Under the pieces are notes generated by a model that saw only the letters and a program-made list of their open reading frames with translations, ran no database searches and was not told where the DNA came from. Source: Saprospiraceae bacterium (GTDB lineage: Bacteria; Bacteroidota; Bacteroidia; Chitinophagales; Saprospiraceae). Taken from it: a stretch of DNA of 64,000 nucleotides. Positions 38,021 to 47,322 of the stretch are shown piece by piece. Numbering within the stretch: the first letter of the stretch is position 1; each line of letters starts with the position of its first letter. Location of the stretch: NCBI GenBank assembly GCA_016713025.1, contig JADJPZ010000004.1, forward strand, positions 2,604,001 through 2,668,000. Direction: 5' to 3'. A program made the position numbers and the translations under genes.

Positions 38021-38857
38021 ATGAAAAATTTATTAACTATTGCCATTGCAATGATGGTGTCATTTGCGGGCAAGTCACAATTCTACGTTTCAGGAGGTGC
38101 AGGGTATACTTTGGGCATGCCTGAACAAATCCTAGGTATCAACACCGTACAGACTTCAGCGACAGCTACTTCTACCACAAATAATTACGGCACTTATGGT
38201 GCAGGGACAAATTTGCGATTGAATTTAGGTTATTTTTTCAATGACAAGCTTGGGGTGGATTTAGGTTTTGCCTATCTCATGGGCAAACAACAAGACGTAA
38301 CTACATTTACTTATGCTGCTGCAAATGCTTCATCATACCAAAAAGCGACTTCTACCGCTATTGGATTTGCTCCGGCACTTGTTTATAAACTAAATAAAGG
38401 ATTGTATGGCAGAATTGGTATTGCGACAAAAGTAGGTGGAAAAGTGGATGTCGATATATATGGAAAACAACCATTTGCTGCTGCACCAACCACTGCATAC
38501 ACAGAGACAAAGGCAAAAGCTGAAATTCATGGCCAACCGCCTTTTGGTTTCATAGGAGCTTTAGGATATGAGATAAGTCTTGGAAAACTTGGAATTTTTG
38601 CAGAAGCTGAATATCTCGGCATCAATGTAAAAAGAAAATCACTGACGATGAACGAATTTGACACAAGTGTGTATCAAAATAATGGAACACTTATACAGGC
38701 CGGAGCAGCCACTCTTGAAAAATTGCCTCCAGGTAACTTTAAAGAAGTAACTTATAAAGAAAGTGCGACATCAACATCAGGAGCAGAGCAATTGGCTCTA
38801 GTGAGTCCATATTCATCACTTGGTATCAATATCGGTGTAAAATTCTCATTTGAATAA
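38021..38857 (+). CDS. Outer-membrane beta-barrel protein
   Basis: 278 residues from ATG 38021, chosen because the signal peptide ('MKNLLTIAIAMMVSFAGKSQ') starts there. The mature protein has alternating hydrophobic strands with aromatic girdle residues ('LRLNLGYFFNDKLGVDLGFA', 'YGRIGIATKVGG', 'IGALGYEISLG') and ends with a strand in Phe-Ser-Phe-Glu, the usual OmpA-barrel/OMP_b-brl layout with about eight strands. Stand-alone gene. Specific function is not evident. Confidence 0.85.
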   Translation: MKNLLTIAIAMMVSFAGKSQFYVSGGAGYTLGMPEQILGINTVQTSATATSTTNNYGTYGAGTNLRLNLGYFFNDKLGVDLGFAYLMGKQQDVTTFTYAAANASSYQKATSTAIGFAPALVYKLNKGLYGRIGIATKVGGKVDVDIYGKQPFAAAPTTAYTETKAKAEIHGQPPFGFIGALGYEISLGKLGIFAEAEYLGINVKRKSLTMNEFDTSVYQNNGTLIQAGAATLEKLPPGNFKEVTYKESATSTSGAEQLALVSPYSSLGINIGVKFSFE

Positions 38858-39327
38858 CGAACGACAAGCGACGAATGAGTTGCAAATTGTGTAGGTCGTC
38901 TCTTTAGGGATTGAGGGCAGCGGGTGGCATCTTCTTTTCTTTTGCTCTCCTCACCCCTTGCCCCCTAAAGGGGCTACCGTTTACACATAAGTATGAAAGT
39001 TCCGGCATGATAAATATTTGAAAATATTTTTGAGAAAAGTGCCTCTTTTTAACTGTATTTACCCATCCCCGACCCTTCCCTAAAAATGGAAGGGTGACTC
39101 GCAACGCTTGGCATTTGAACGTAATTCATGAAAAATAGTTTTTATTTTATAAAGAAGGGTTCAGAATCACACACCACCTAAGATGTGTGTAAACGGTAGC
39201 CCTAAAGGGGAGAGCCCTGATTCACCTGAATCCGGAAGCGTAGATCGACCCTCCAGTGCTGATGTAAAACAAAAGGAATTTTTATTAAAGTGCAAAAATG
39301 GGATACACCTGGATTCCGGTTGATTAC
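38858..39327. repeat. Gene-free region with inverted repeats
   Basis: Holds a 17-bp inverted pair, GGGCTACCGTTTACACA at 38971-38987 and its complement at 39186-39202, about 200 bp apart, each flanked by CCTAAAGGGG-like sequence. Between them is a perfect 8-bp hairpin ACCCTTCC-N8-GGAAGGGT (39072-39095). Non-coding; could be a decayed mobile or REP-type element. Confidence 0.55.
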
Positions 39328-41973
39328 TTAGGATTCATTAAGCTTTTTTAACTCATGCAGTTTCAGCATACACTCTATGGGTGTCATCGTGTTGAGGTCA
39401 AGTGATTTTATCAATTCTTTCATTTGTCCTACTACAGGGTCTACCGTCTCAAATAGACTCAACTGAAAATTATTGGGCATGATGTTTTTTGCATTGGTAC
39501 GCAGGTTGGAGTCTGTTGCGGGATTTTCGATTCTTTTTTGTTCCAGATCCTCCAGTATTTCCATAGCCCTGGATATGATCTCCCTTGGCATACCTGCCAT
39601 CGCTGCTACGTGTATACCAAATGAATGTTCACAACCTCCTTCTACAAGTTTTCGGAGAAATATCACTTTGTTACCTATTTCTTTGGTGGTCACATTATAG
39701 TTCTTAATTCTGGGATACTTCTCAGCAAGTTCATTCAATTCGTGATAATGAGTGGCAAAAAGCGTCTTTGGAGTAACCCTTCCATTATGCAGAAATTCAG
39801 CCAATGACCATGCGATGGAGATGCCATCGTAGGTAGATGTCCCACGCCCTATTTCATCAAGGAGAATGAGACTTCTGGCCGAAATATTATTCATGATGCT
39901 TGCCGTTTCATTCATTTCGAGCATAAATGTTGACTCACCACTCGATATATTATCACTTGCTCCGACCCTGGTAAATATTTTATCTACTATACCTGTTTTG
40001 GCAGATGATGCGGGTACATATGAACCCATCTGTGCCATCAGTACGATCAAAGCAGTCTGCCGCAGCACGGCGGACTTACCGGACATATTCGGACCAGTGA
40101 TCATCATGATTTGTGTATCCGTACTATCCAGATGAATATCGTTGGGCACATAATCATGTCCAAGTGGTAGCTGTCGCTCGATGACGGGATGGCGTGCGCC
40201 TTTCAGGACAATTTCGTAACTCTCATCCACTTCAGGTTTTGTATATCCAAATTTTTCTGCTATCGTGGCAAAGGATAAAATACAATCCAAAATGGCTACA
40301 TTCTTTGCATTCTGCTGGAGAGCATCGATATATTCTGTGGCTTTCAGGACAAGGTCATGATACAATTTTTCTTCCAGATCGCTGATTTTTTCTTCGGCAG
40401 TCAGGATTTTTGTTTCAAGCTTTTTGAGGTCTTCAGAAATGTATCTTTCGGCATTGGCCAAAGTTTGTTTTCTGACCCAGGAAGCAGGAATTTTTTCATG
40501 ATCCTTATATTTATTTGTCACTTCCAGATAATATCCGAATACATTATTAAACCCGATTTTCAGGCTGGAAATACCCGTTCTCTCAGCCTCAGTAACTTGT
40601 ATTTCTAATAGCAGTTCCTTGCTGTTGCGTATGACATTGCGTAGGTCATCAAGCTCCTCATGATGTCCCGACCTGATGACGTTACCTTTAGACACAATTG
40701 CCGGTGCTTCTTCGCTGATGGTTTTTCCTATGTCTTCTTTCAGCTTAGCGCACAGATTGAGTTTATCTGCCAGCAATATCAAATGTTCATTTTCACTATT
40801 TTTCAATATTGCCAGAATATCAGGCAGCAGGTCGAGTGATTTTTTTAGTTGGAGGAGCTCGCGCGGTGATATCTTTTCCATAGCCAGTTTTGAAGCGATC
40901 CTGGCGATATCTCCGGTCAGGCGTAGAAGGTCAGTGAGAGCATCCCTGTCAAAATACTTTTCATAAAAATAAGACACCATGTCCAATCTGGCTTGAATCC
41001 TGTCTACAGACAATAATGGTAACAGTATCCAGTTGCGTAGAAGTCTCGCTCCCATGGGTGTCACAGTTTTGTCCATAACATGTGCCAGCGAACTCCCGGA
41101 ATCATGCGCACTCTTGAGCAGCTCAAGATTTTTGATAGTAAATCTGTCCAACCAAACAAAGTGTTCTGACTGAATCCTCGTGATACCTGATATGTGCGCT
41201 GTCTTTTCATTTTGTGTAGCATTGAGATAATGAATGACAGCACCAGCCGCTACTTGTGCTAATGGAAGCTCTTCTATCCCAAATCCTTTTAGATTAGAAA
41301 CATCGAATTTATTGAGTAATTTTGTCCGGGTGTAGTCGGGCATGTACACCCATTCTTCGATGCCATAGTAGTAGTATCTCTCGCCAAATGTTTTTGTATA
41401 ATCCTTCAGAAATGCTTTCGAAAATATAATTTCTGAAGGACTGAACCCATCAATCAGCTTCTCAATAGTGGCCGAATTGCCCTCTGAAACTAAAAATTCG
41501 CCCGTCGAAATATCCAGGAACGCAACACCCAACTCATTTTTTGTAGTAAAATAAATGGATGCCAGAAAATTGTTGGATTTCCTGTCAAGGATGGTATCGT
41601 CTGTAGTCACTCCTGGGGTCACCACATCTGTAACTCCACGATCTACAATTTTTTTCTCTTTACTGGGTTTTTCCAATTGTTCGCATATGGCAACCCGATG
41701 GCCGGCCCTGACAAGTTTGGGCAGATATGTATCCAGTGAATGATATGGAAATCCTGCCAACTCGATATCATTGCCTCCATTGTTTCGTTTCGTAAGCACT
41801 ATACCCAGTATTTCAGATACTTTGATAGCGTCTTCTGCAAAGGTTTCATAAAAGTCCCCTACCCTATACAATAATATAGCATCGGGATGTTTGGCTTTCA
41901 ACTTAAAGTATTGTGACATCAGTGGCGTCACTTTACTCATTTCGTCAACTGATGTAATAGTCTGTTTTGCCAA
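39328..41973 (-). CDS. mutS: DNA mismatch repair protein MutS
   Basis: 881 residues, full length. The mismatch-binding domain has the Phe-X-Glu motif in 'VGDFYETFAEDAI' (about 43-55). Connector, core and clamp domains follow, then the ATPase: Walker A 'TGPNMSGKSAVL' (about 625), Walker B 'LILLDEIGRGTSTYDG' and the 'ATHYHEL' switch. The C-terminal dimerisation region is present. It recognises mismatches and starts repair with MutL (not in this window). Monocistronic by context. Confidence 0.97.
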   Translation of the reverse strand: MAKQTITSVDEMSKVTPLMSQYFKLKAKHPDAILLYRVGDFYETFAEDAIKVSEILGIVLTKRNNGGNDIELAGFPYHSLDTYLPKLVRAGHRVAICEQLEKPSKEKKIVDRGVTDVVTPGVTTDDTILDRKSNNFLASIYFTTKNELGVAFLDISTGEFLVSEGNSATIEKLIDGFSPSEIIFSKAFLKDYTKTFGERYYYYGIEEWVYMPDYTRTKLLNKFDVSNLKGFGIEELPLAQVAAGAVIHYLNATQNEKTAHISGITRIQSEHFVWLDRFTIKNLELLKSAHDSGSSLAHVMDKTVTPMGARLLRNWILLPLLSVDRIQARLDMVSYFYEKYFDRDALTDLLRLTGDIARIASKLAMEKISPRELLQLKKSLDLLPDILAILKNSENEHLILLADKLNLCAKLKEDIGKTISEEAPAIVSKGNVIRSGHHEELDDLRNVIRNSKELLLEIQVTEAERTGISSLKIGFNNVFGYYLEVTNKYKDHEKIPASWVRKQTLANAERYISEDLKKLETKILTAEEKISDLEEKLYHDLVLKATEYIDALQQNAKNVAILDCILSFATIAEKFGYTKPEVDESYEIVLKGARHPVIERQLPLGHDYVPNDIHLDSTDTQIMMITGPNMSGKSAVLRQTALIVLMAQMGSYVPASSAKTGIVDKIFTRVGASDNISSGESTFMLEMNETASIMNNISARSLILLDEIGRGTSTYDGISIAWSLAEFLHNGRVTPKTLFATHYHELNELAEKYPRIKNYNVTTKEIGNKVIFLRKLVEGGCEHSFGIHVAAMAGMPREIISRAMEILEDLEQKRIENPATDSNLRTNAKNIMPNNFQLSLFETVDPVVGQMKELIKSLDLNTMTPIECMLKLHELKKLNES

Positions 41974-42009
41974 AATGATATTTTCTCAGGTTTTGAAAAA
42001 AGTGCAAGG

Positions 42010-42017
42010 CAAATGTA
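42010..42017 (-). promoter_or_regulatory. Candidate -7 box TACATTTG of mutS
   Basis: TACATTTG on the minus strand fits TAnnTTTG and leaves about 37 nt to the ATG at 41973. The -33 region is not convincing. Confidence 0.35.
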
Positions 42018-42178
42018 GGAATTCCGTTTGATAATTGGAATGATTTCAGAATGCTTCTTAAAATTTTCCGGGTTTCATCTCAATGTCGTTTAGATAAAAC
42101 CACATTTTGAAGTCCTGTCCTCCAAAGGAAGAATTTAGCCTGCCTGAGCAACGTTAGAGCAAGCATTGAGAAATATTG

Positions 42179-42622
42179 AGGATTTTCATGGAGCTAAATG
42201 ACCTTAATTTCTTAATGGTTAAAAACGGTATCATGACAATCTCAAACCATTTAGGCATGGAGAAACATTTAGGATCTTCATAGACAGGGATGAGTAAAAA
42301 CAGATAAAAACATCCTTAACTAAACGACATTGGGTTTAATCTTCCTGATATTCTTTAAAAAAATCAATCACTCTTTGAGTATTGACCTTGCCAAATAATA
42401 AGGATTTTCATGGAGCTAAATGACCTTAATTTCTTAATGGTTAAAAACGATATCATGACAATCTCAAACCATTTAGGCATGGAGAAACATTTAGGATCTT
42501 CATAGGCAGGGATGGGTAAAAACAGATAAAAATATCCTTAACTAAACGACATTGGGTTTAATCTTCCTGATATTCTTTAAAAAAATCAATCACTTTTTGA
42601 GTATTAACCTTGCCGATTAGTT
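42179..42622. repeat. 222-bp tandem duplication covering the uvrC 3' end
   Basis: The segment from about 42179 to 42400 is repeated at about 42401-42622 with period 222 bp and only a handful of substitutions. The right copy contains the genuine uvrC 3' end and stop (42558); the left copy therefore carries a non-functional fragment with the last ~20 uvrC codons (about 42336-42398). Together with 41974-42178 it makes up the gene-free interval between mutS and uvrC. Confidence 0.9.
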
Positions 42623-44369
42623 TTTCTATTTCATCGGGATTGGATTCCTTCAATCGGGTGATGGAACCAAAATGTTTCAGTAGCTTTTCGCTTGTGACTT
42701 TTCCTATTCCCGGGATATTGGTCAATTGTGTGCCCAAAAAGTTTTTTGATCTTTGATCTCTGTGAAATGAAATTGCAAACCTATGAGCTTCATTGCGAGC
42801 CTGCTGAATAAGTTTTAGAGATTCAGATTTTTTATTGATGTACAAAGGCAATGAGTCTCCGGGAAAAAATATTTCTTCCAGTTTTTTAGCAATTCCTATC
42901 ACTGTGACTTTATCCAGCAATTGGAGCTTTTCCAGACTTATCACCGCTGAACTCAATTGACCTTTGCCGCCATCGATAATGATGAGTTGAGGAATCGCAT
43001 TGCCCTCATCCAACTGTCTTTTGTACCTTCTGTACACCACTTCTTCCATTGAAGCAAAGTCATTAGGGCCTTCGACTGATCGTACTTTGAAATGACGATA
43101 ATCTTTGTTGCTCGCTTTGGCATTTTTGAACACTACACAGCTGGAGACTGGATTAGTACCCTGAATATTGGAGTTGTCAAAACACTCTATATGCATGGGC
43201 ATCACTTCCATCCTTAGATCTTTTTTTAACGTAGTAAGTATCCGTTCGGCTGAAGATACTTTCTTTTGTTTGGAGATTTCATCCCTTCTTTTTTGAAGGA
43301 TATAGTAGTCAATGTTTTTTTCTGCAAGCTCGATGAGTTTTTTCTTTTCACCAATCTTCGGAACTGTAACAATCAGCTTAATATCAGGTAGTATGATATC
43401 AATGGGCACAATCACTTCCGGAGCTACCGAATCAAATCTTTCTCTTATAGCAGGTATGGCAAATGCTAGCAGATCAGCCGGATCATCATCCAGATTCATC
43501 ACCATCTCCTGAATATCAGTATTGACCAATGATCCGTTTACTATCTTTAAATAATTGACATAAGCCAGCTGATCATCTTTTGTGATGGCAAATACATCTA
43601 CATCCCTTATCGTAGTACTCACCACCGATGATGATGATTGATAGTCTTCAAATGCATGCAGCTTTTCCTTTATCAATTGAGCTTTTTCAAACTCAAGATT
43701 TTCGGCGTAGGTTTTCATGGTATCGGTGATATATCTCTTTACACCGCCCAAATTGCCCTTTAATATATTTTTTACGGCTTCAATTTTTTGATCATAATCA
43801 GCTACAGGTTCAAAACCTTCACAAGGTCCGAGACAGTTTTTGATATGATATTCCAGACAGACTTTAAACTTACCTTTTTTAATATTATCGGCAGTAAGGT
43901 TCAATGTGCAAGTCCTGAGCTGAAAAAGTTTTTTGATAATGTCCAATAGGATGTTCACTCTGTGTTTGGATGTATAAGGTCCAAAATAAACTGAACCATC
44001 TCTGATCATTTTTCGGGTAAAGAAGACTCGTGGAAATGGTTCATTCTTAATACAGATGTATGTGTATGATTTTCCATCTTTCAGCATGACATTGTACCGT
44101 GGTTGAAACTTTTTGATCAGTGAATTTTCAAGCAACAGTGCATCATGTTCGGTTTCGACTACGGTGTACTCAATTCTGGAGGCATTTCTGGTAAGCAAAA
44201 CAGTTTTGTATTGAGTATGTTTTTTATCACCGAAGTAAGAGTGAAGTCTATTTTTAAGACTTTTTGCTTTCCCTACGTATAGAATGATTCCTTCCGCATC
44301 CAGATACCTGTATACTCCCGGTTGATGGGGAATATTGTCGGCAATAGCTTTAAAATCTTCAGTGGTCAT
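42558..44369 (-). CDS. uvrC: Excinuclease ABC subunit C
   Basis: 603 residues: GIY-YIG nuclease (about 14-92; 'PGVYRYLDAEGIILYVGKAK'), Cys-containing linker, UVR motif (about 205-240), the RNase H-like 5' nuclease ('HIECFDNSNIQGTNPVSSCV', 'IIDGGKGQL') and C-terminal helix-hairpin-helix ('LTNIPGIGKVTSEKLLKHFG'). It makes both incisions in nucleotide excision repair after UvrAB. It follows proB by 14 bp on the same strand. Its 3' end is duplicated directly downstream. Confidence 0.97.
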   Translation of the reverse strand: MTTEDFKAIADNIPHQPGVYRYLDAEGIILYVGKAKSLKNRLHSYFGDKKHTQYKTVLLTRNASRIEYTVVETEHDALLLENSLIKKFQPRYNVMLKDGKSYTYICIKNEPFPRVFFTRKMIRDGSVYFGPYTSKHRVNILLDIIKKLFQLRTCTLNLTADNIKKGKFKVCLEYHIKNCLGPCEGFEPVADYDQKIEAVKNILKGNLGGVKRYITDTMKTYAENLEFEKAQLIKEKLHAFEDYQSSSSVVSTTIRDVDVFAITKDDQLAYVNYLKIVNGSLVNTDIQEMVMNLDDDPADLLAFAIPAIRERFDSVAPEVIVPIDIILPDIKLIVTVPKIGEKKKLIELAEKNIDYYILQKRRDEISKQKKVSSAERILTTLKKDLRMEVMPMHIECFDNSNIQGTNPVSSCVVFKNAKASNKDYRHFKVRSVEGPNDFASMEEVVYRRYKRQLDEGNAIPQLIIIDGGKGQLSSAVISLEKLQLLDKVTVIGIAKKLEEIFFPGDSLPLYINKKSESLKLIQQARNEAHRFAISFHRDQRSKNFLGTQLTNIPGIGKVTSEKLLKHFGSITRLKESNPDEIEKLIGKVNTQKVIDFFKEYQED

Positions 44370-44383
44370 TGGAAAAAATGGAC

Positions 44384-45145
44384 TTAAGCTAAAAATTTTG
44401 TAAACCTTGTTTTTCCTTCAAGAGCATTTGTTATAAAGCCGAGGTGGCCTCCATTGACTATCCACATTTCTACTCCATATTGATGGCAGATTTCTGCAGC
44501 ATGTATTTTTGTAGTCATTCCGCCTGTACCTAATGCTGAAGTTTTTTCGTTGGCAAAATGCAGGATGTCTGATGGTTTTTGCACTGTTTGAATGAATTCA
44601 GCTTTCGGGTTTAAATGCGGATTGTCAGTATATACCCCATCTATATCTGAAGCGATGATAAGAATATCTGCCTTAACAATACCAGCCACCAATGCTGAGA
44701 GCTTGTCATTATCACCAACAAGAATTTCTTCATTGGCTACTGTATCATTTTCATTGATGACGGGTATGTATCCGTGTTCCAGTAATTTGGAAATGGTGTG
44801 TTTTGTATTTTCTCTGGCCACTTGATGGTCGAAATCCATATAAGTGAGCAGGCATTGTGCGATATGAAGACCAAAACTCTCAAATATTTCATCATAAACC
44901 TTCATTAACTTAGGCTGCCCAATTGCAGCCATTGCTTGTTTTGAATCTGGATATCTTGTATGTCCACTCAGATCCACATATTGTTTTGCTGCAGCAATCG
45001 CACCTGAAGTTACAATTATAATATCGTATGCATCTTGAAGCGCTACCATTTGCCTGGCAAGGTCTTCTATTTTTGCATATGACAATCGATTGCTTCCTGA
45101 TGTCAGGGTGGAAGTTCCAATTTTAATGACTAATTTATTTTTCAT
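44384..45145 (-). CDS. proB: Glutamate 5-kinase (short form)
   Basis: 253 residues from ATG 45145, chosen because the kinase fold begins at once ('MKNKLVIKIGTSTLTSG'); the longer frame adds a non-homologous 15-residue leader. The amino-acid kinase domain is complete: 'IIIVTSGAIAAAK', 'VINENDTVANEE', 'GDNDKLSALVA', 'GTGGMTTKIHAAEI'. The C-terminal PUA domain of the E. coli enzyme is absent, as in other Bacteroidota. It phosphorylates glutamate in proline synthesis. proA is not adjacent; the gene shares an operon with uvrC. Confidence 0.94.
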   Translation of the reverse strand: MKNKLVIKIGTSTLTSGSNRLSYAKIEDLARQMVALQDAYDIIIVTSGAIAAAKQYVDLSGHTRYPDSKQAMAAIGQPKLMKVYDEIFESFGLHIAQCLLTYMDFDHQVARENTKHTISKLLEHGYIPVINENDTVANEEILVGDNDKLSALVAGIVKADILIIASDIDGVYTDNPHLNPKAEFIQTVQKPSDILHFANEKTSALGTGGMTTKIHAAEICHQYGVEMWIVNGGHLGFITNALEGKTRFTKFLA

Positions 45146-45607
45146 CTGTTGATTTTTAATTGTCAGATGGCATTGATAAACTATCTCCATCTATACTGTT
45201 ATCGAATTCTCGTTTGACAACTTTCTTTATTTTTGGTGCTGTCGAATATTCATTTCGCATGATAATAACCATCAAGGTTTGTGCCCGCTTGAACATGTTA
45301 GTCGGGCAGGCCCAACAAAGATGGTTCATGCTCATTTCATAAAGATATACCAAACAGAAAATTGATTACGAAAATTTATAATCATAATTATTTAACTTAC
45401 AATACATTATGATTTAAATTTTTCGCAGATTATTTTCTGTCCACTATAGTATCTTAGTAAGCAAATTTTAAGGCATTTGTTTTCAAGGCATAAAAGTAAG
45501 GTAACTATTTGGACTTTGATAAATTATTGTCCTAATACATCGTATAATGTTAATGACAAATATTGAAAAATACAACGCTGTCTTAAAGAATAATACTACT
45601 TTTGAAG
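45146..45607. other. Gene-free spacer between proB and the FkbM gene
   Basis: Contains MITE-like copy 2 (45347-45447) and divergent promoter regions. A TACTTTTG box at 45597-45604 directly abuts the start of the FkbM gene; if used, the message would be leaderless. Confidence 0.4.
45347..45447. repeat. Palindromic MITE-like element, copy 2
   Basis: Reverse-complement relative to copy 1 at 32565-32665: begins ATACCAAACAGAAAAT and ends ATTTTCTGTCCACTAT. The inner arms include ATCATAATT and AATACATTATGAT. Confidence 0.75.
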
Positions 45608-46549
45608 ATGATTAATACAAGTATAAAAGAGAAATTGATTTCTGGTATTAAAGATGTGGAGCGTATCGCTGCTGCGACCAGGTTGAGGAGAATGTTGAGG
45701 CATCCATTGAGATATCTGGAGGCAATATGCCATCGGGAATTGATATACAAAAAAACAAAAAAAGAAAGAGTAGCTATTTGCAAGACTTTTTTTAATACCA
45801 GGATGCATCTGCTCTTGCCTTCAGGAACAGACATTTATTTGACTGGAGGTAAGTCCCATCCATCTGAAATACGTCTTGCAAAATTCTTAATAAATCAACT
45901 GAATCCCGGTGATATTTTCCTCGATGTCGGAGCACATTATGGATACTTTACTTTGCTGGCATCTTCATTGGTAACAGAAAGCGGTAAGGTTTTTTGCTTT
46001 GAAGCATCACCTTCAACCTATCACACCCTAAAGAAAAATACAAACTTCAGTAAAAATATCAATATATACAATTATGCAGTTTCTGACGAAAAGAGTGATT
46101 TATTATTTTATGAATTCCCCAATCTATATTCAGAATACAACTCATTGGATGTACAGCAATTCAGAAATAAGGTTTGGTATTCAGAATATAAGCCACAAGA
46201 AGTTCATGTGCAAGGTATAGTCCTTGATGAATTTTTATACACAGAAAATGTACATCCTTGCATTTTAAAAATTGATGTGGAGGGCGCCGAATACAAAGTT
46301 GTTAATGGGTTGAAAGAATACCTGATATCCTTCTCTCCAATAGTAGTCATCGAATATCTATGCACCGAAAGATGTAACGATGCACATCTAAAGGCAGAAA
46401 AATTGCTGAATTCTTTACAATATCAATCCTTCCGCATAGACTATAATGGAGACCTGCAAAAAGTAGATTTGATATCATCTTATCTGACTCAAGAGGGCTT
46501 AGAATCAGATAATATCGTATTTGTAAAGAAAAATAGCCGCGTTTTATAA
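45608..46549 (+). CDS. FkbM-family methyltransferase
   Basis: About 313 residues from ATG 45608 (a TTG two codons earlier is also open). The SAM-dependent methyltransferase core lies at about 95-260: motif I 'GDIFLDVGAHYGYFTLLAS', acidic 'VFCFEASPSTYHTLKKN' and post-motif 'CILKIDVEGAEYKVVNGL', the signature of FkbM proteins. Family members O-methylate sugars or other small acceptors; the substrate here is unknown, and no glycan gene cluster surrounds it. It is flanked on both sides by MITE-like elements (45347 and 46612), so it may have moved as a unit. Confidence 0.9.
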   Translation: MINTSIKEKLISGIKDVERIAAATRLRRMLRHPLRYLEAICHRELIYKKTKKERVAICKTFFNTRMHLLLPSGTDIYLTGGKSHPSEIRLAKFLINQLNPGDIFLDVGAHYGYFTLLASSLVTESGKVFCFEASPSTYHTLKKNTNFSKNINIYNYAVSDEKSDLLFYEFPNLYSEYNSLDVQQFRNKVWYSEYKPQEVHVQGIVLDEFLYTENVHPCILKIDVEGAEYKVVNGLKEYLISFSPIVVIEYLCTERCNDAHLKAEKLLNSLQYQSFRIDYNGDLQKVDLISSYLTQEGLESDNIVFVKKNSRVL

Positions 46550-46611
46550 AAGAGCATACACCTAAGTGATGGCTACATCGACCTGACACCATGAAAATAC
46601 CTGAATATCTT

Positions 46612-46710
46612 ATACCCAACAGAAAATGATTTGCAAAATTTAAATCACAATTATTTGAAAATTAATAACTTGTGATTTGTATTTTTCGCACAATATTTTC
46701 TGTTCACTAT
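46612..46710. repeat. Palindromic MITE-like element, copy 3
   Basis: Same end sequences as the other two copies (ATACCCAACAGAAAAT and ATTTTCTGTTCACTAT) with a more diverged centre. Confidence 0.7.
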
Positions 46711-46979
46711 AAATGAATAATCACATTTTAGATTTGAAGAGTTTGTTTAAATTTTGTTTTTGGATAATAAAATGGAGTTATTTTGAGCGAAAAGAAGCAT
46801 ATTTTGCATTCCGCCGCGGCGGCTGGGCAATTCGACCTGCCTGACTTTCGAACTTTAAAATAATTTGCCTTGAAATTCGGCAGGCAGGCGAAAAATTTAA
46901 CGAATTTGCTGCCAAAATAAAACATTTTATTGCTAAACGGTGAGTGTATAACAAAATGCACGAATTCAAATTTTCTTCA

Positions 46980-47054
46980 TCGCTACCCTCATTTCCTGAA
47001 GAGCCTGGCAGGCTCTGAAGAGCTTGCCAGGCTCTTTAGGGAATGAGGGTAGCG
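46980..47054. repeat. Long hairpin / REP-like inverted repeat
   Basis: Arms of 30 bp (from CGCTACCCTCATT to AAGAGCCTGGCA, and the complement) pair with two mismatches around a 14-nt centre that itself contains AGAGC words. It could form a stable cruciform or RNA stem; a bidirectional terminator or REP-type element is possible. Confidence 0.7.
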
Positions 47055-47322
47055 GGCAGTTTAAACAATTTTAGTGCAAAAATGGGAAACCCCAGCTATT
47101 GCAATATATTTATGATATATAGGCTTGTTTATTTCGGAGGACAAGTTAGCATCAAATTTCTTTATTAGAGAAAATAACTTCTATTTTGTTATACACAACT
47201 AAACAATAAATTTCAAACATCCTTTCCAATGCATGTTTGGATTATACCCATTTTTTGTTAATTTTTTGCAAAATATGGAAACTTTAAAACATCTTGCAGT
47301 TTCCTGAGTTTACTTTTGCATT

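Larger units (their letters stand above)
46550..47322. other. Gene-free, repeat-rich region upstream of the efflux operon
   Basis: 773 bp without a gene. It contains MITE-like copy 3 (46612-46710), a GC-rich palindrome CCGCCGCGGCGG (about 46812-46823) with nearby CCTGCCTG/CAGGCAGG inverted pair, a large hairpin at 46980-47053, and the TetR promoter with TACTTTTG at 47311-47318, four bases before the ATG. Confidence 0.55.
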
